DNA of 64,000 nucleotides. It comes from an uncultured Eubacterium sp. GTDB taxonomy: Bacteria; Bacillota; Clostridia; Lachnospirales; Lachnospiraceae. This document shows positions 1 through 8,689 of the stretch, piece after piece. Location: assembly GCA_910580075.1 (NCBI GenBank), contig CAJTVR010000001.1, positions 66,438-130,437 on the forward strand, in the 5' to 3' direction. A model generated the notes under the pieces. The model ran no database searches. It had not been told where the DNA came from and saw nothing but the letters and a program-made list of their open reading frames with translations. Made by a program: the position numbers and the translations under genes. The stretch's first letter is position 1, and every line of letters starts with the position of its first letter.

Positions 1-12
1 ATGACTGCTCAC
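1..12 (-). CDS. Start of 2-oxoacid:ferredoxin oxidoreductase beta subunit (cut by window edge)
   Basis: A GTG codon at 12-10 follows an AGGAGG ribosome binding site that overlaps the stop codon of the alpha-subunit gene. Only four codons lie inside the window. The identity is inferred from position alone: gamma, delta and alpha subunits lie immediately upstream on the same strand, and the TPP-binding beta subunit is the one still missing. Confidence 0.5.
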
Positions 13-21
13 AGCTTCCTC

Positions 22-1203
22 CTATTTGCGTAATCCTATATACTGGTATTGTTCGATTTCTGTTTTATTGAGTTCTGATTCTTCCATTTCCTGGAAAACC
101 TGATAAACATCTTCTACAGTAAAATCACGTCCGCCAAGTCCGTATATATAATTTACAGTTTTAATCATAATTTTATTTCGAAACAGAGCCGCGTCCACTT
201 CGCATCCAAGCGGGCCTCCGTTTCCGTTATAACTTTCGCACCGGTCCATAATAGCTGCTGTTTTACAGTTTTTTAAAGCCTGTGCCAGCTCCCTGGCCGG
301 AAACGGACGGAACACCCTTAATTTAATGACACCAGCTTTTTTTCCTTTTTCCCGCAGATCATCAACTGCCTGCTTTGCAGTCCCGGCTGCAGAGCCAATC
401 AGCAGCATAATGTACTCTGCATCCTGTGTCCGGTATTCTTCGAACAGGCCATAGCTTCTGCCGGAAATTTTCTGATATTCTTTTGCTACCTTCAGAATCA
501 CTTCCTTAGCATTTTCCATAGCTGTTTCCTGGTTCTTCTTTGCTTCCATGACATAATTAGAAGCTGCATACGGTCCGACTGCTATCGGTTTTCCGGGATT
601 CAGGAGATATTCTTCAGGTTTGTATTCTCCTACAAAATTTTTTACTGCCTTATCTTCCAGCAGCTCAATATTTTCCACAGCGTGGCTGGTAATAAAGCCA
701 TCCTGGCAGATCATAACCGGAAGATGCACATCCGGATGTTCTGCCACCGGATAAGCCTGGATAAAATTGTCATATGCTTCCTGATTATTTTCAGCGTAAA
801 TCTGTATCCATCCCGTATCCCTTGCCCCCATGCCGTCTGAATGGTCACAGTTAATATTAATCGGGCCTGATAACGTACGGTTAACAAGTGCAAGCACTAA
901 CGGCATCCGGTTCGAAGCTGCTAAAAGCAGTTCCTCCCACATCAGTGCAAGTCCTGCGGAAGATGTGGCCGTCAGGCTCCTGGCTCCTGCAGCCTGCGCT
1001 CCAATAGCAGCACTCATAGAAGAATGTTCGCTTTCTACCGGAATAAACTCGGTATCCATCTCTCCGTTTGCAATATAAGAAGATACCAGCTGAGGAATTT
1101 CTGTAGAAGGCGTGATCGGAAATGCCGGCATGACATCCGGATTAATCTGGCGGATTGCGTAAGATACTGCTTCATTGCCTGACATACGGTCCTTGACAGC
1201 CAT
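22..1203 (-). CDS. porA: 2-oxoacid:ferredoxin oxidoreductase, alpha subunit (pyruvate-type)
   Basis: This is the 393-residue alpha subunit of a four-subunit oxidoreductase that decarboxylates a 2-oxoacid, probably pyruvate, to an acyl-CoA and reduces ferredoxin in the cytoplasm. The N-terminal half has the pyrimidine-domain signature FPITPSTE near residue 28, a conserved VESEHSSM around residue 57, and a TATSSAG stretch. The C-terminal half holds the transketolase-like domain II (SAAGTAKQAVDDLREKG, then LRVFRPFP). Length is normal for the family. It starts one base after the delta-subunit stop, so translation is probably coupled. Whether the substrate is pyruvate or a branched-chain 2-oxoacid cannot be settled from this subunit. 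Confidence 0.9.
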   Translation of the reverse strand: MAVKDRMSGNEAVSYAIRQINPDVMPAFPITPSTEIPQLVSSYIANGEMDTEFIPVESEHSSMSAAIGAQAAGARSLTATSSAGLALMWEELLLAASNRMPLVLALVNRTLSGPININCDHSDGMGARDTGWIQIYAENNQEAYDNFIQAYPVAEHPDVHLPVMICQDGFITSHAVENIELLEDKAVKNFVGEYKPEEYLLNPGKPIAVGPYAASNYVMEAKKNQETAMENAKEVILKVAKEYQKISGRSYGLFEEYRTQDAEYIMLLIGSAAGTAKQAVDDLREKGKKAGVIKLRVFRPFPARELAQALKNCKTAAIMDRCESYNGNGGPLGCEVDAALFRNKIMIKTVNYIYGLGGRDFTVEDVYQVFQEMEESELNKTEIEQYQYIGLRK

Positions 1204-1512
1204 TTACTCCACCCCCTTTTCTTCCATTGTAATCGCATGAAACGGGCAGACATTTGCACAGATCCCGCATCCCTTGCAATGGTCATAATCAAAATCCCCG
1301 CGCACTCCGTCTGTAACCGGGATACTTGAATCCGGGCAGACCGGAACGCAGAGCATACACTGTCTGCACAAATCTGCATGAAACAGCGGTGTGCTCGTTC
1401 TCCACTCGCCAGTATTAAAATACTTAGACGTTGCCTGGGCAAACATCATCAGCCCCTCAGTCAGGTCCTGATGCCGTGTCTGCTCATTTATTTTATGTAC
1501 ATCTGTTCTCAT
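1204..1512 (-). CDS. porD: 2-oxoacid:ferredoxin oxidoreductase, delta (ferredoxin) subunit
   Basis: A 102-residue iron-sulfur subunit that passes electrons from the TPP site to external ferredoxin. Two classical 4Fe-4S motifs are visible: CRQCMLCVPVCP and CKGCGICANVCP. The N-terminal region contains the usual W-R pattern of delta subunits. It sits between the gamma gene, 38 bases upstream, and the alpha gene, which follows immediately, as in archaeal-type and clostridial four-subunit enzymes. Confidence 0.9.
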   Translation of the reverse strand: MRTDVHKINEQTRHQDLTEGLMMFAQATSKYFNTGEWRTSTPLFHADLCRQCMLCVPVCPDSSIPVTDGVRGDFDYDHCKGCGICANVCPFHAITMEEKGVE

Positions 1513-1550
1513 TTTTCTCTTTTTCTCCAGACTGATACTTTATTTTTAAT

Positions 1551-2156
1551 CTATGCGCTCTTTTTCATATCCAGTTTTAATATTTCTTCTAATATTTCAA
1601 ATGTTTTGTAAAGCGCCTGCATATTTCCTTCAACTACTTCCGGTTTTTTCGCAAATTTATGTTCGTACAGTCCGCGCATTTCCTTTAAAAATGCATCCTT
1701 TTCCATAACGCCGCTGACAGCAACAGCTGCTGCAAGCATCGGGGAATTCGGGAAATTCTTTCCCAGTGTCTCTTCCGAGATTTTTCTGGCATCTATTGTA
1801 TAAACACTGCCCTTATATCCGTTTAAAAGAGGAAGTATTTCTTTTCTCGTCTTCGGAGTATTGATAATCACTGCGCCATCTTCTCTAAGACCTGCTGTGA
1901 CATCTACAGAATGAAGCAGTGTCTCGTCTGCAACCATAACCAGATTCGGGGTATAAATATTCGAATGCACGCGGATCGGATCTGTACTGATTCTATTATA
2001 AGCCGTAATTGGCGCACCCATACGCTCCGGGCCGTATTCTGGAAATCCCTGTACATAGCGTCCTGTCTTAAAAGCCGCATCTGCTAATAATAATGCTGCC
2101 GTCTTTGCTCCCTGGCCGCCTCTGCCGTGCCATCTGATTTCAAGTCTGCTGCTCAT
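1551..2156 (-). CDS. porG: 2-oxoacid:ferredoxin oxidoreductase, gamma subunit
   Basis: Gamma subunit of about 200 residues with the diagnostic WHGRGGQGAKTAA near the N terminus, followed by FPEYGPERMGAP. I place the start at the ATG at 2156. It lies nine bases after AAGGAG, and the homologous region begins directly after it. An in-frame ATG at 2198 would add 14 residues without a matching ribosome binding site. It is the first gene of the operon and lies behind the promoter at 2221-2249. Confidence 0.88.
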   Translation of the reverse strand: MSSRLEIRWHGRGGQGAKTAALLLADAAFKTGRYVQGFPEYGPERMGAPITAYNRISTDPIRVHSNIYTPNLVMVADETLLHSVDVTAGLREDGAVIINTPKTRKEILPLLNGYKGSVYTIDARKISEETLGKNFPNSPMLAAAVAVSGVMEKDAFLKEMRGLYEHKFAKKPEVVEGNMQALYKTFEILEEILKLDMKKSA

Positions 2157-2220
2157 TTTCATAATCTCCTTTTTCATAACCATTGATTTCTTATGCATAT
2201 TTATTTTCTCAACGAATTTT

Positions 2221-2249
2221 ATTATAATTTTATATTGCTCTGTTGTAAA
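2221..2249 (-). promoter_or_regulatory. Sigma-A type promoter for the oxidoreductase operon
   Basis: Read on the minus strand, TTTACA (2249-2244) is followed after exactly 17 bases by a perfect TATAAT (2226-2221). It lies about 65 bases upstream of the chosen porG start. No other gene on this strand lies between the promoter and porG. Confidence 0.75.
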
Positions 2250-2308
2250 GTGAAAGTGTGAGTATTTTTCATTTTAAAGGTGAAATTTTTTCATCATATG
2301 CCCTGCAA

Positions 2309-2342
2309 AAAACGGCAGGGATTTCTCCCTGCCGTTTCTGCA
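2309..2342 (-). terminator. Intrinsic terminator after the secreted Ig-like protein gene
   Basis: Inverted repeat AACGGCAGGGA / TCCCTGCCGTT with a four-base loop. On the minus strand it is followed by a short T run. It lies downstream of the gene ending at 2419 and upstream of the oxidoreductase promoter. Confidence 0.8.
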
Positions 2343-2445
2343 TAAATGCTCTGGACATTCTGCCGTCTATTTATCCATAAATGCCCGGTTATTTATGAAT
2401 GCTCCGGGCATTCTGCGCCTATTTATTCGTAAATGTCCGGTTAAT
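2341..2445. repeat. Imperfect tandem duplication of a gene 3' end
   Basis: A segment of about 52 bases occurs twice in tandem. One copy covers about 2341-2392, between terminator and gene. The other covers about 2394-2445 and overlaps the last codons and stop of the secreted protein gene. Both share ATGCTC-GG-CATTCTGC-TATTTAT-C-TAAATG-CCGGTTA with scattered differences. This looks like an old duplication of the coding 3' end. Confidence 0.6.
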
Positions 2446-4947
2446 CGGAATTTCATGTGTCACATATACGTTCCTGTTCCCCGCCATTTTTACAACCGAG
2501 CGGACACTGATCGTACTGATATGAATCTGCTCTCCGCTGCGGACAGGTATTGCTGCACCCTGAAGTTTTGTTCCTGCAGCTGTACAGTTTAAAATAGCTC
2601 CTCCGTCTGGAATGCGGATGCAGTTTACTGCAACCTGCAGTGCATTCTGTACTGAGGTGTCGGTTGTCAGACTGGATATTGTATAATCCGGTACAGGCTG
2701 CTCGTCTTTAATTACAATATTCGTAGTCATCCTTGCTATGTATGATGAACTTCCGTAACTGCTGCTGTAATTGTTATACTCAAGCGTGACTGTATAAGTG
2801 CCCGATTCTGCTTTTTCGCAGTTCTCTATGCCGTTTTCGCCGCCGCGGAATGTCAGAGGTTTTAAGGTCAGAAGAGTTCCGTTTAATAAAATTGCACTCC
2901 CGCTTGAGGTCAGGCTGGTGTCATAAGTGATATTCCCCTTCTTAATCGTAGCACTGATAATCGTTATATACCGGCTGAATACACCGCCGCGGTATTCTGC
3001 AATGCGGATATCGATATCCTTATCCGTTCCTGTCGTTGTCTCGTCAATCGTAAGGTCTCTTTCCGTATCCGCCTCTATCTGGTACGTATACTGGTTTCCT
3101 GACGGTGCCGATACAATGACCGTAAACGCCTGATTTAATGTGACTCCTTCCGACGTCAGTACAAGCGTGCAGTTGTAAATGCCGGTTGCAGCCTTTGATG
3201 CTTTTATAATCACACAGTTTTTCTTGTCATCATAAACAGCATCTAACGCTTTTCCGTATGCTTCTGTAATAACTCCGGTTTCATTTGTTAACGGAAGATT
3301 TTCCCCATACTGGTCTTTTGCTGTAACCGGAATGACTTTCTGATAACCTGTCACATTTACATTTGACATTCCGACTGCGGTTTCTTTCATCTGAAGGGAT
3401 GCCATATAACGTGCTTCTTTAATCTTAATGGAATATGTATAAGTCACTGGCAGCGACCCCTGGTAAGCCGTAACAATCACCGTTACATTTCCGGCTTTAA
3501 TCGGTGTCACTTTTCCTTCTGCACTGATAATCAGGCTGTCCGGGTCCTGGGACGAATAGGTAATTTTATCGTATTCTATGGCTGCTTCCTCTGCATTATA
3601 AGCCTTAAAATGCGCATACATCGTATCGCCCACTGCAATTTCACGCATGTCCGCATCTTTAAATGCCGGTTCTGGCATTTGGTTTGTCAGTGTAAATCTG
3701 GTCTGTGATGCTTCTTCTGCTTTCTGTGCAACGCAGACAATCGTCTTCATATCTTTAAGACGGATGGAGCCGTCCGGAGAAGTATATTCAAGTGTAACAT
3801 TGGCAATACTTCCGACCGTCGTCATAAACAGCTGGTTGGTCTGCTGGTCTAACAGCCCGTTAGTTGCATTTGCCGTATAATGGAAAATACCGTCTCTGAC
3901 CGTATTTGTAACATCTACATCGTTTGCGTCTAACAGTACATAATCAATCTTCGTATACTTGCCTGCCTGCGCAGATGTCGTGGTAATCGACAGTTTGACC
4001 GGTTTTCCGACACTGGAAGTAAATTCTTTGGAATACCCGCCGCAGGAAACTGTGTATATTCTGGCATCTGTAAAGTTTGTCGATGTTGTAAGCACCGCTG
4101 TCTTTCCATCGTCAGAATATCTTACCTTCTTTACAAGAATCGAAGATTCCCCGGATTTGATTGTAAAATCCGTTTCTTTATATTTGACAGGCAGCGGCGA
4201 ATTAAACTTGATTTCAAGACCGTCGGATGCCGTCTGCTTCACGCTCTCTAAATAACTGCCTACGACAGCCTGTACTTCTTTTGTACATAAAGGCTCGCCT
4301 TTTTGTGAATTTTTGGCGGTAGCTGTAATCGTATAAGTGTCCGGCTTATCCGGCGTCCACTTTCCGTCCTCGGTAATCTGTGAAGAACAGTCCGTGCCCT
4401 TGGAATCTTTTACCGACCAGTACACTTTGCTCGTAGAATTGGACGGCGTAAGAACAGGCTTCAGCTGATACGTCTGTGCTGCGGTAACCAGTTTTAAATC
4501 TTTTATGCTGGAAGTGTCGATATCAATAGCCTTTGCTTTGCTGAGCACTTTGCATGCAAATGTAAGTTTATTCACGAGTTTCCATTTTGACGTATATACA
4601 TTTACAGTAATGCGGATACGTTCGCCGGATGCAAAAGCCGCTGCGCCTTTACTGTCGATTGTCAGTGTATTTGTGGCTGTCTTTCCCTGGGCAATGACTT
4701 TTTTCGTATCAAATGCCGCGTAAATTTTGCCCTTTCCTGTAATGTGCCATTTTAAAATATAGCCTTTCTGCACATTTTTCACCTTGATATCATAAACACC
4801 ATTATTTGCGCGGTTTTCATAGAAGCTGGTAAAAGTCTCCTGAAATGCCGGAGCGGATGCTGCTTTCACATGCACCGGCATGCATAAAAGCGTCATGACC
4901 ACTGCAAATGCAAACACCGCAAGTCCTTTTTTAATCTGCCTGCACAT
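2419..4947 (-). CDS. Secreted protein with Ig-like (Big-type) domains
   Basis: An 842-residue exported protein with a clear Sec signal peptide: positive QIKKG, a hydrophobic core, then VKAASA near residue 30. The rest is beta-rich sequence with several bacterial Ig-like segments, for example LTPSNSTSKVYWSV...GKWTPDKPDTYTITATA near residue 170 and PIKAGNVTVIVTAY near residue 490. I see no LPxTG motif, SLH domain or C-terminal membrane anchor, so it is probably released or held non-covalently. An AGGAGG site precedes the ATG. It is the last gene of glycan locus B, 60 bases after the ABC transporter. Function is unknown; a structural or adhesive surface role is an inference. Confidence 0.7.
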   Translation of the reverse strand: MCRQIKKGLAVFAFAVVMTLLCMPVHVKAASAPAFQETFTSFYENRANNGVYDIKVKNVQKGYILKWHITGKGKIYAAFDTKKVIAQGKTATNTLTIDSKGAAAFASGERIRITVNVYTSKWKLVNKLTFACKVLSKAKAIDIDTSSIKDLKLVTAAQTYQLKPVLTPSNSTSKVYWSVKDSKGTDCSSQITEDGKWTPDKPDTYTITATAKNSQKGEPLCTKEVQAVVGSYLESVKQTASDGLEIKFNSPLPVKYKETDFTIKSGESSILVKKVRYSDDGKTAVLTTSTNFTDARIYTVSCGGYSKEFTSSVGKPVKLSITTTSAQAGKYTKIDYVLLDANDVDVTNTVRDGIFHYTANATNGLLDQQTNQLFMTTVGSIANVTLEYTSPDGSIRLKDMKTIVCVAQKAEEASQTRFTLTNQMPEPAFKDADMREIAVGDTMYAHFKAYNAEEAAIEYDKITYSSQDPDSLIISAEGKVTPIKAGNVTVIVTAYQGSLPVTYTYSIKIKEARYMASLQMKETAVGMSNVNVTGYQKVIPVTAKDQYGENLPLTNETGVITEAYGKALDAVYDDKKNCVIIKASKAATGIYNCTLVLTSEGVTLNQAFTVIVSAPSGNQYTYQIEADTERDLTIDETTTGTDKDIDIRIAEYRGGVFSRYITIISATIKKGNITYDTSLTSSGSAILLNGTLLTLKPLTFRGGENGIENCEKAESGTYTVTLEYNNYSSSYGSSSYIARMTTNIVIKDEQPVPDYTISSLTTDTSVQNALQVAVNCIRIPDGGAILNCTAAGTKLQGAAIPVRSGEQIHISTISVRSVVKMAGNRNVYVTHEIPINRTFTNK

Positions 4948-5007
4948 AATGCCCTCCTTCTGAAAATAAAAATAATATTTCTTTATTTTACCATTATTAT
5001 TTTGAAT

Positions 5008-6780
5008 TTACAACCTGTCCAGACGGATTATTTTTCCATTTTCTACTTTAAAAATAAAATCGCACTCCTCAATAGTCGTCAGCCGGTGTGCAATGATTAC
5101 AAGTGTTTTCTTCCCATGCAGCCGGTTAATGGATTCCATAATAGCTGCTTCTGTTTCATTATCAAGCGCAGAAGTCGCTTCATCAAAAATCACCAGTTCC
5201 GGGTCTGTATACAGCGCCCTTGCAATGCCGATTCTCTGACGCTGGCCGCCGGAAAGACGTACGCCGCGTTCCCCGATTCTGGTTTCGATTCCATCCGGCA
5301 GGCTGTCGATAAATGTCTTTAGCTGGGCTTCTTTTACAGCTTCCCAGACCATATGGTCATCAATTTCGTCTTTTTTCTGCCCAAAGGCAATATTGGCACG
5401 GATCGTATCGTCTAACATGTAAATCGTCTGCGGAATATAACTAAGGTGCGAAAGCCAGCCCTCATAGTCGTCCCTGATATCCCGCCCGTCTGTCAGCACG
5501 CTGCCTGACTGCGGCTTTAAAAGTCCCAGAAGGATATCTACCGCCGTCGTCTTGCCAGATCCGGAACTGCCCACAATGCCGATAGATTTTCCGGCAGGAA
5601 TCACCATGTCCGCATCTTTTAGCACATCAGCTGCCCCGTTCGGATAACGGAAACGGATGCCGGATAATGCAAACTGCTTTTCGTATGTGAGCTTCCTTCC
5701 CTCTTTCCTGGCAGTTTCTTTCTTGGTTTCCTCAGCCTTTTGTTCCTTTTCTTTTTGTATTTCAAAATCCTTTGCCGCATTCAGGTTTTTAATGAGGTTA
5801 TCTAACATCGGTTCCTGAAAAGCTGCCGAATTGACTGCCCCGCTGATACGTGTCGTACTTGGCAGCAGCCTGACTGCTGCAAAAGCAAATGCTGTCAGCT
5901 GCGGCATCAGCTCTTCAATGCTCTGGCCCATAGATAAAAGCACCATAATTACGGCCAGAACCGACGCCACACTGACCGCTTCGATTAAAAGCCTCGGCAT
6001 CATTGTTACAACGCTGTTTATTTTTTCTGCGTCAATCGCTTTTTTCCCATAAACGGCATATTCTTCAATAAAATATTCTTCTTTATGGCTGACCTTTACA
6101 TCCTTGATTCCATTTAATGACTGCAGCATCCATTTGTTGGACAGGGATGTATTTTTCATAAACCGCTGGCTGGCCTTTCGCAGCACCGGTTTGACAGCCT
6201 TGAACATTAAGACCATAATAAGCCCGAGCACCAGGCCGATTAAAGCAGCCATTACAGGGTCAATTAAAAAAATAATGATAATCAGCGAAGCACTGACAAT
6301 CACCTCTGTAAAAAAATTCAGCACAGTTGTCAAAAGTCCGAATGCATTGATGACATCTGTATTAATGATACGCATAATCTCAGATGTGGTCGCATTTAAA
6401 TAAAACTCATACGGGCGGTACATATATACCCGCAGCAGCTGTTTCTGTACAAGAAAGCGCTGATTGCACACAAACCGGTACTGCAGATAATATTCCATAA
6501 ATAAAAAAGCATTTTTAAAAATGTAAATAAATACAAGCGCCCCCAGAATCAGCATCATTGCCTCATAGTCCGTCTGGATATGGAACGTCCGGCACAGAAG
6601 CTGCATATAGGATTTTTCCATGAAATTCTTATCCGTAACAGCTGTCATAAGCGGCAGCACCAGGGAAACGCCAGCCATTTCGAGCATCGCGCCGATTACC
6701 ATCAAAACTCCGAGCAGCAGAATCCTCATCTGCTGCTCACGGTTCATAATGCTGCGGAATTTTTTTACAATTCGAATCAT
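5008..6780 (-). CDS. ABC exporter, PglK/MsbA-like lipid-linked glycan flippase
   Basis: A 590-residue half-transporter with an N-terminal membrane domain of about six helices (residues 15-320) and a C-terminal ATPase. Walker A GSSGSGKTT lies near residue 403, the signature LSGGQRQR near 510, and Walker B LVIFDEATSALD near 533. A charged K/E-rich linker (about residues 340-370) joins the domains. In glycan loci this family flips undecaprenyl-diphosphate-linked oligosaccharides (PglK) or lipids (MsbA). Its place directly after a PglF-like dehydratase and near a PglC-like transferase favours the glycan role. It starts 11 bases after the dehydratase gene. A multidrug exporter is the alternative. 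Confidence 0.75.
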   Translation of the reverse strand: MIRIVKKFRSIMNREQQMRILLLGVLMVIGAMLEMAGVSLVLPLMTAVTDKNFMEKSYMQLLCRTFHIQTDYEAMMLILGALVFIYIFKNAFLFMEYYLQYRFVCNQRFLVQKQLLRVYMYRPYEFYLNATTSEIMRIINTDVINAFGLLTTVLNFFTEVIVSASLIIIIFLIDPVMAALIGLVLGLIMVLMFKAVKPVLRKASQRFMKNTSLSNKWMLQSLNGIKDVKVSHKEEYFIEEYAVYGKKAIDAEKINSVVTMMPRLLIEAVSVASVLAVIMVLLSMGQSIEELMPQLTAFAFAAVRLLPSTTRISGAVNSAAFQEPMLDNLIKNLNAAKDFEIQKEKEQKAEETKKETARKEGRKLTYEKQFALSGIRFRYPNGAADVLKDADMVIPAGKSIGIVGSSGSGKTTAVDILLGLLKPQSGSVLTDGRDIRDDYEGWLSHLSYIPQTIYMLDDTIRANIAFGQKKDEIDDHMVWEAVKEAQLKTFIDSLPDGIETRIGERGVRLSGGQRQRIGIARALYTDPELVIFDEATSALDNETEAAIMESINRLHGKKTLVIIAHRLTTIEECDFIFKVENGKIIRLDRL

Positions 6781-6791
6781 GTTGTTACTCC

Positions 6792-8654
6792 TTATTTATT
6801 CTGAATGGAATAAGTCGGCACAATCTGCTGCACAATCTGGCGGATATCATCTGGTTCTTCTACTACATAATCACGCAGCTGCTCTAAACGCTTCATAAAT
6901 TCTTCTTCGTCAAACTGAATCGGTTTGCCGATATGAATCAGTTTATTTGCCGTATCCTGCATCCCTTCTTCTTCCATCAGCATTTCTTCATACAGCTTTT
7001 CTCCCGGCCTAAGCCCTGAAAACACGATATGGATGTCCTCATCCGGCTTGTGCCCGGATAATAAAATCAGGTTTCTTGCAAGATCCACAATTTTAACCGG
7101 TTCTCCCATATCCAGCACAAAAATCTCGCCGCCCCTTGCATAAGCGCCTGCCTGAAGCACTAACGATACAGCTTCGGGTATCGTCATAAAATAACGGATA
7201 ATATCAGGATGCGTTACCGTAACAGGCCCGCCCTGGGCAATCTGCTTTTTAAACAGCGGAATAACGCTGCCGTTGCTGCCGATGACATTCCCAAAACGCA
7301 CTGCCACATATTCCGTCTGGGAATGGTTATTGTATGTCTGGATAATCATTTCGCAGATCCGCTTGGTTGCCCCCATAATATTCGTCGGATTGACTGCCTT
7401 ATCGGTAGAAATCATCACAAACCGCCGTACGTGATACCTGTCCGCTGCCTGTACGACCTTCCATGTCCCAAGAACGTTATTTTTTACCGCCTCGTTCGGG
7501 CTTGTCTCCATTAAAGGCACATGCTTGTGGGCCGCAGCATGATAGACAATGTTCGGCTTATATGTGGAAAAAATATCGTCCATTCTCTTTGTATTACGCA
7601 CCGATGCAATAAGCGTGACCAGATTCAGCTCCGGAAAACGGTTCAGCAGCTCCTGCTGAATATCATATGCGGAGTTTTCATAAATATCCACAATAACTAA
7701 CTGTTTTGGATTATGGGACGCTACCTGCCGGCACAATTCGCTGCCAATCGAGCCGCCGCCTCCCGTTACCATGACTACCTGCCCGGAAACATAACCCATA
7801 ATGGAATCTAAATCGATTTCTACCGGGTCCCTTCCTAACAGGTCGTTCATATCCACATCTTTTAACTTTGTCACACTCACATCGCCGTTTACCAGCTGGT
7901 ACATGCCTGGAAGACGCTTTAATTCGCACCCGGTCTCCTTACAGATTTCCACGATTTCTTTGATTTTTTTCGGCGGCGCTGACGGAAGCGCAATCATAAT
8001 CTCATGTACATGCAGGATATCTACCAGTTCCGGTATCATATGGCGGTCGCCGTAAACCCGGACGCCATGCATATAACTGCCTTTTTTCATCAGGTCGTCG
8101 TCCACGGCACCTACAATGTTCAGATTAATATATTTACTGTCAATAATCTCTTTAATCAGCATATTTCCGGCGCTGCCTGCCCCTACAATAAGCACATTGC
8201 GCCGTTCCACCTTCTGGCCGGACAGCTTCATCCGAAGCACACGGACTGCACGGTAAAAATAACGCCCAAAAATTGTAAACAGCAGTAAAAACAGCCCGTA
8301 AAAGACATAAAAACTGCGCGGCATCGGATAAGACGAATTTCTCCCATGCAGGATATGCACATAAATAGTCAGTATAATATCATCCAGAAAACATGCACAG
8401 CAGATATACATAAGCTCCGTCGAGCCTGCATAAGACCACAGGCTTGAATACAGCCTGAAAACCGTAAACGTAATGACGGTAATAACAGCCGCTGTCCACA
8501 TAATCTGTACGCATTTATCCAGATAATTCCCGGGTATCCATTCCAGGTGAAGGTCAAATCTGGCCATCAGCGCTAAAAGGCAGGAAAGGACTACCACACA
8601 TATATCATAACATACGAGGAAAAACCTCCGTATCCATAACTCCATATTTTTCAT
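6792..8654 (-). CDS. Membrane-anchored UDP-sugar 4,6-dehydratase (CapD/PglF family)
   Basis: A 620-residue protein with four predicted N-terminal membrane helices (residues 10-125). A first nucleotide-binding fold follows (GAGSAGNMLI near residue 150), then a catalytic SDR domain with VTGGGGSIGSELCRQ near residue 295 and STDKAVNPTNIMGATKR near 420. PglF-type enzymes use the TDK triad in place of the usual SDR tyrosine chemistry and make UDP-4-keto-6-deoxy-GlcNAc for bacillosamine-like sugars. Length fits the long, membrane-bound branch. An AAGGAGAG site precedes the ATG. It lies 35 bases after the transferase-epimerase fusion gene. Confidence 0.87.
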   Translation of the reverse strand: MKNMELWIRRFFLVCYDICVVVLSCLLALMARFDLHLEWIPGNYLDKCVQIMWTAAVITVITFTVFRLYSSLWSYAGSTELMYICCACFLDDIILTIYVHILHGRNSSYPMPRSFYVFYGLFLLLFTIFGRYFYRAVRVLRMKLSGQKVERRNVLIVGAGSAGNMLIKEIIDSKYINLNIVGAVDDDLMKKGSYMHGVRVYGDRHMIPELVDILHVHEIMIALPSAPPKKIKEIVEICKETGCELKRLPGMYQLVNGDVSVTKLKDVDMNDLLGRDPVEIDLDSIMGYVSGQVVMVTGGGGSIGSELCRQVASHNPKQLVIVDIYENSAYDIQQELLNRFPELNLVTLIASVRNTKRMDDIFSTYKPNIVYHAAAHKHVPLMETSPNEAVKNNVLGTWKVVQAADRYHVRRFVMISTDKAVNPTNIMGATKRICEMIIQTYNNHSQTEYVAVRFGNVIGSNGSVIPLFKKQIAQGGPVTVTHPDIIRYFMTIPEAVSLVLQAGAYARGGEIFVLDMGEPVKIVDLARNLILLSGHKPDEDIHIVFSGLRPGEKLYEEMLMEEEGMQDTANKLIHIGKPIQFDEEEFMKRLEQLRDYVVEEPDDIRQIVQQIVPTYSIQNK

Positions 8655-8689
8655 TCGTTTCTCTCCTTTCAGATACCGCTTCAGCCTGT

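Noticed and set aside
1035..1442. Minus-strand frame of 135 codons across the delta/alpha subunit junction
   Set aside because: It is a shadow in another frame of two well-supported genes.
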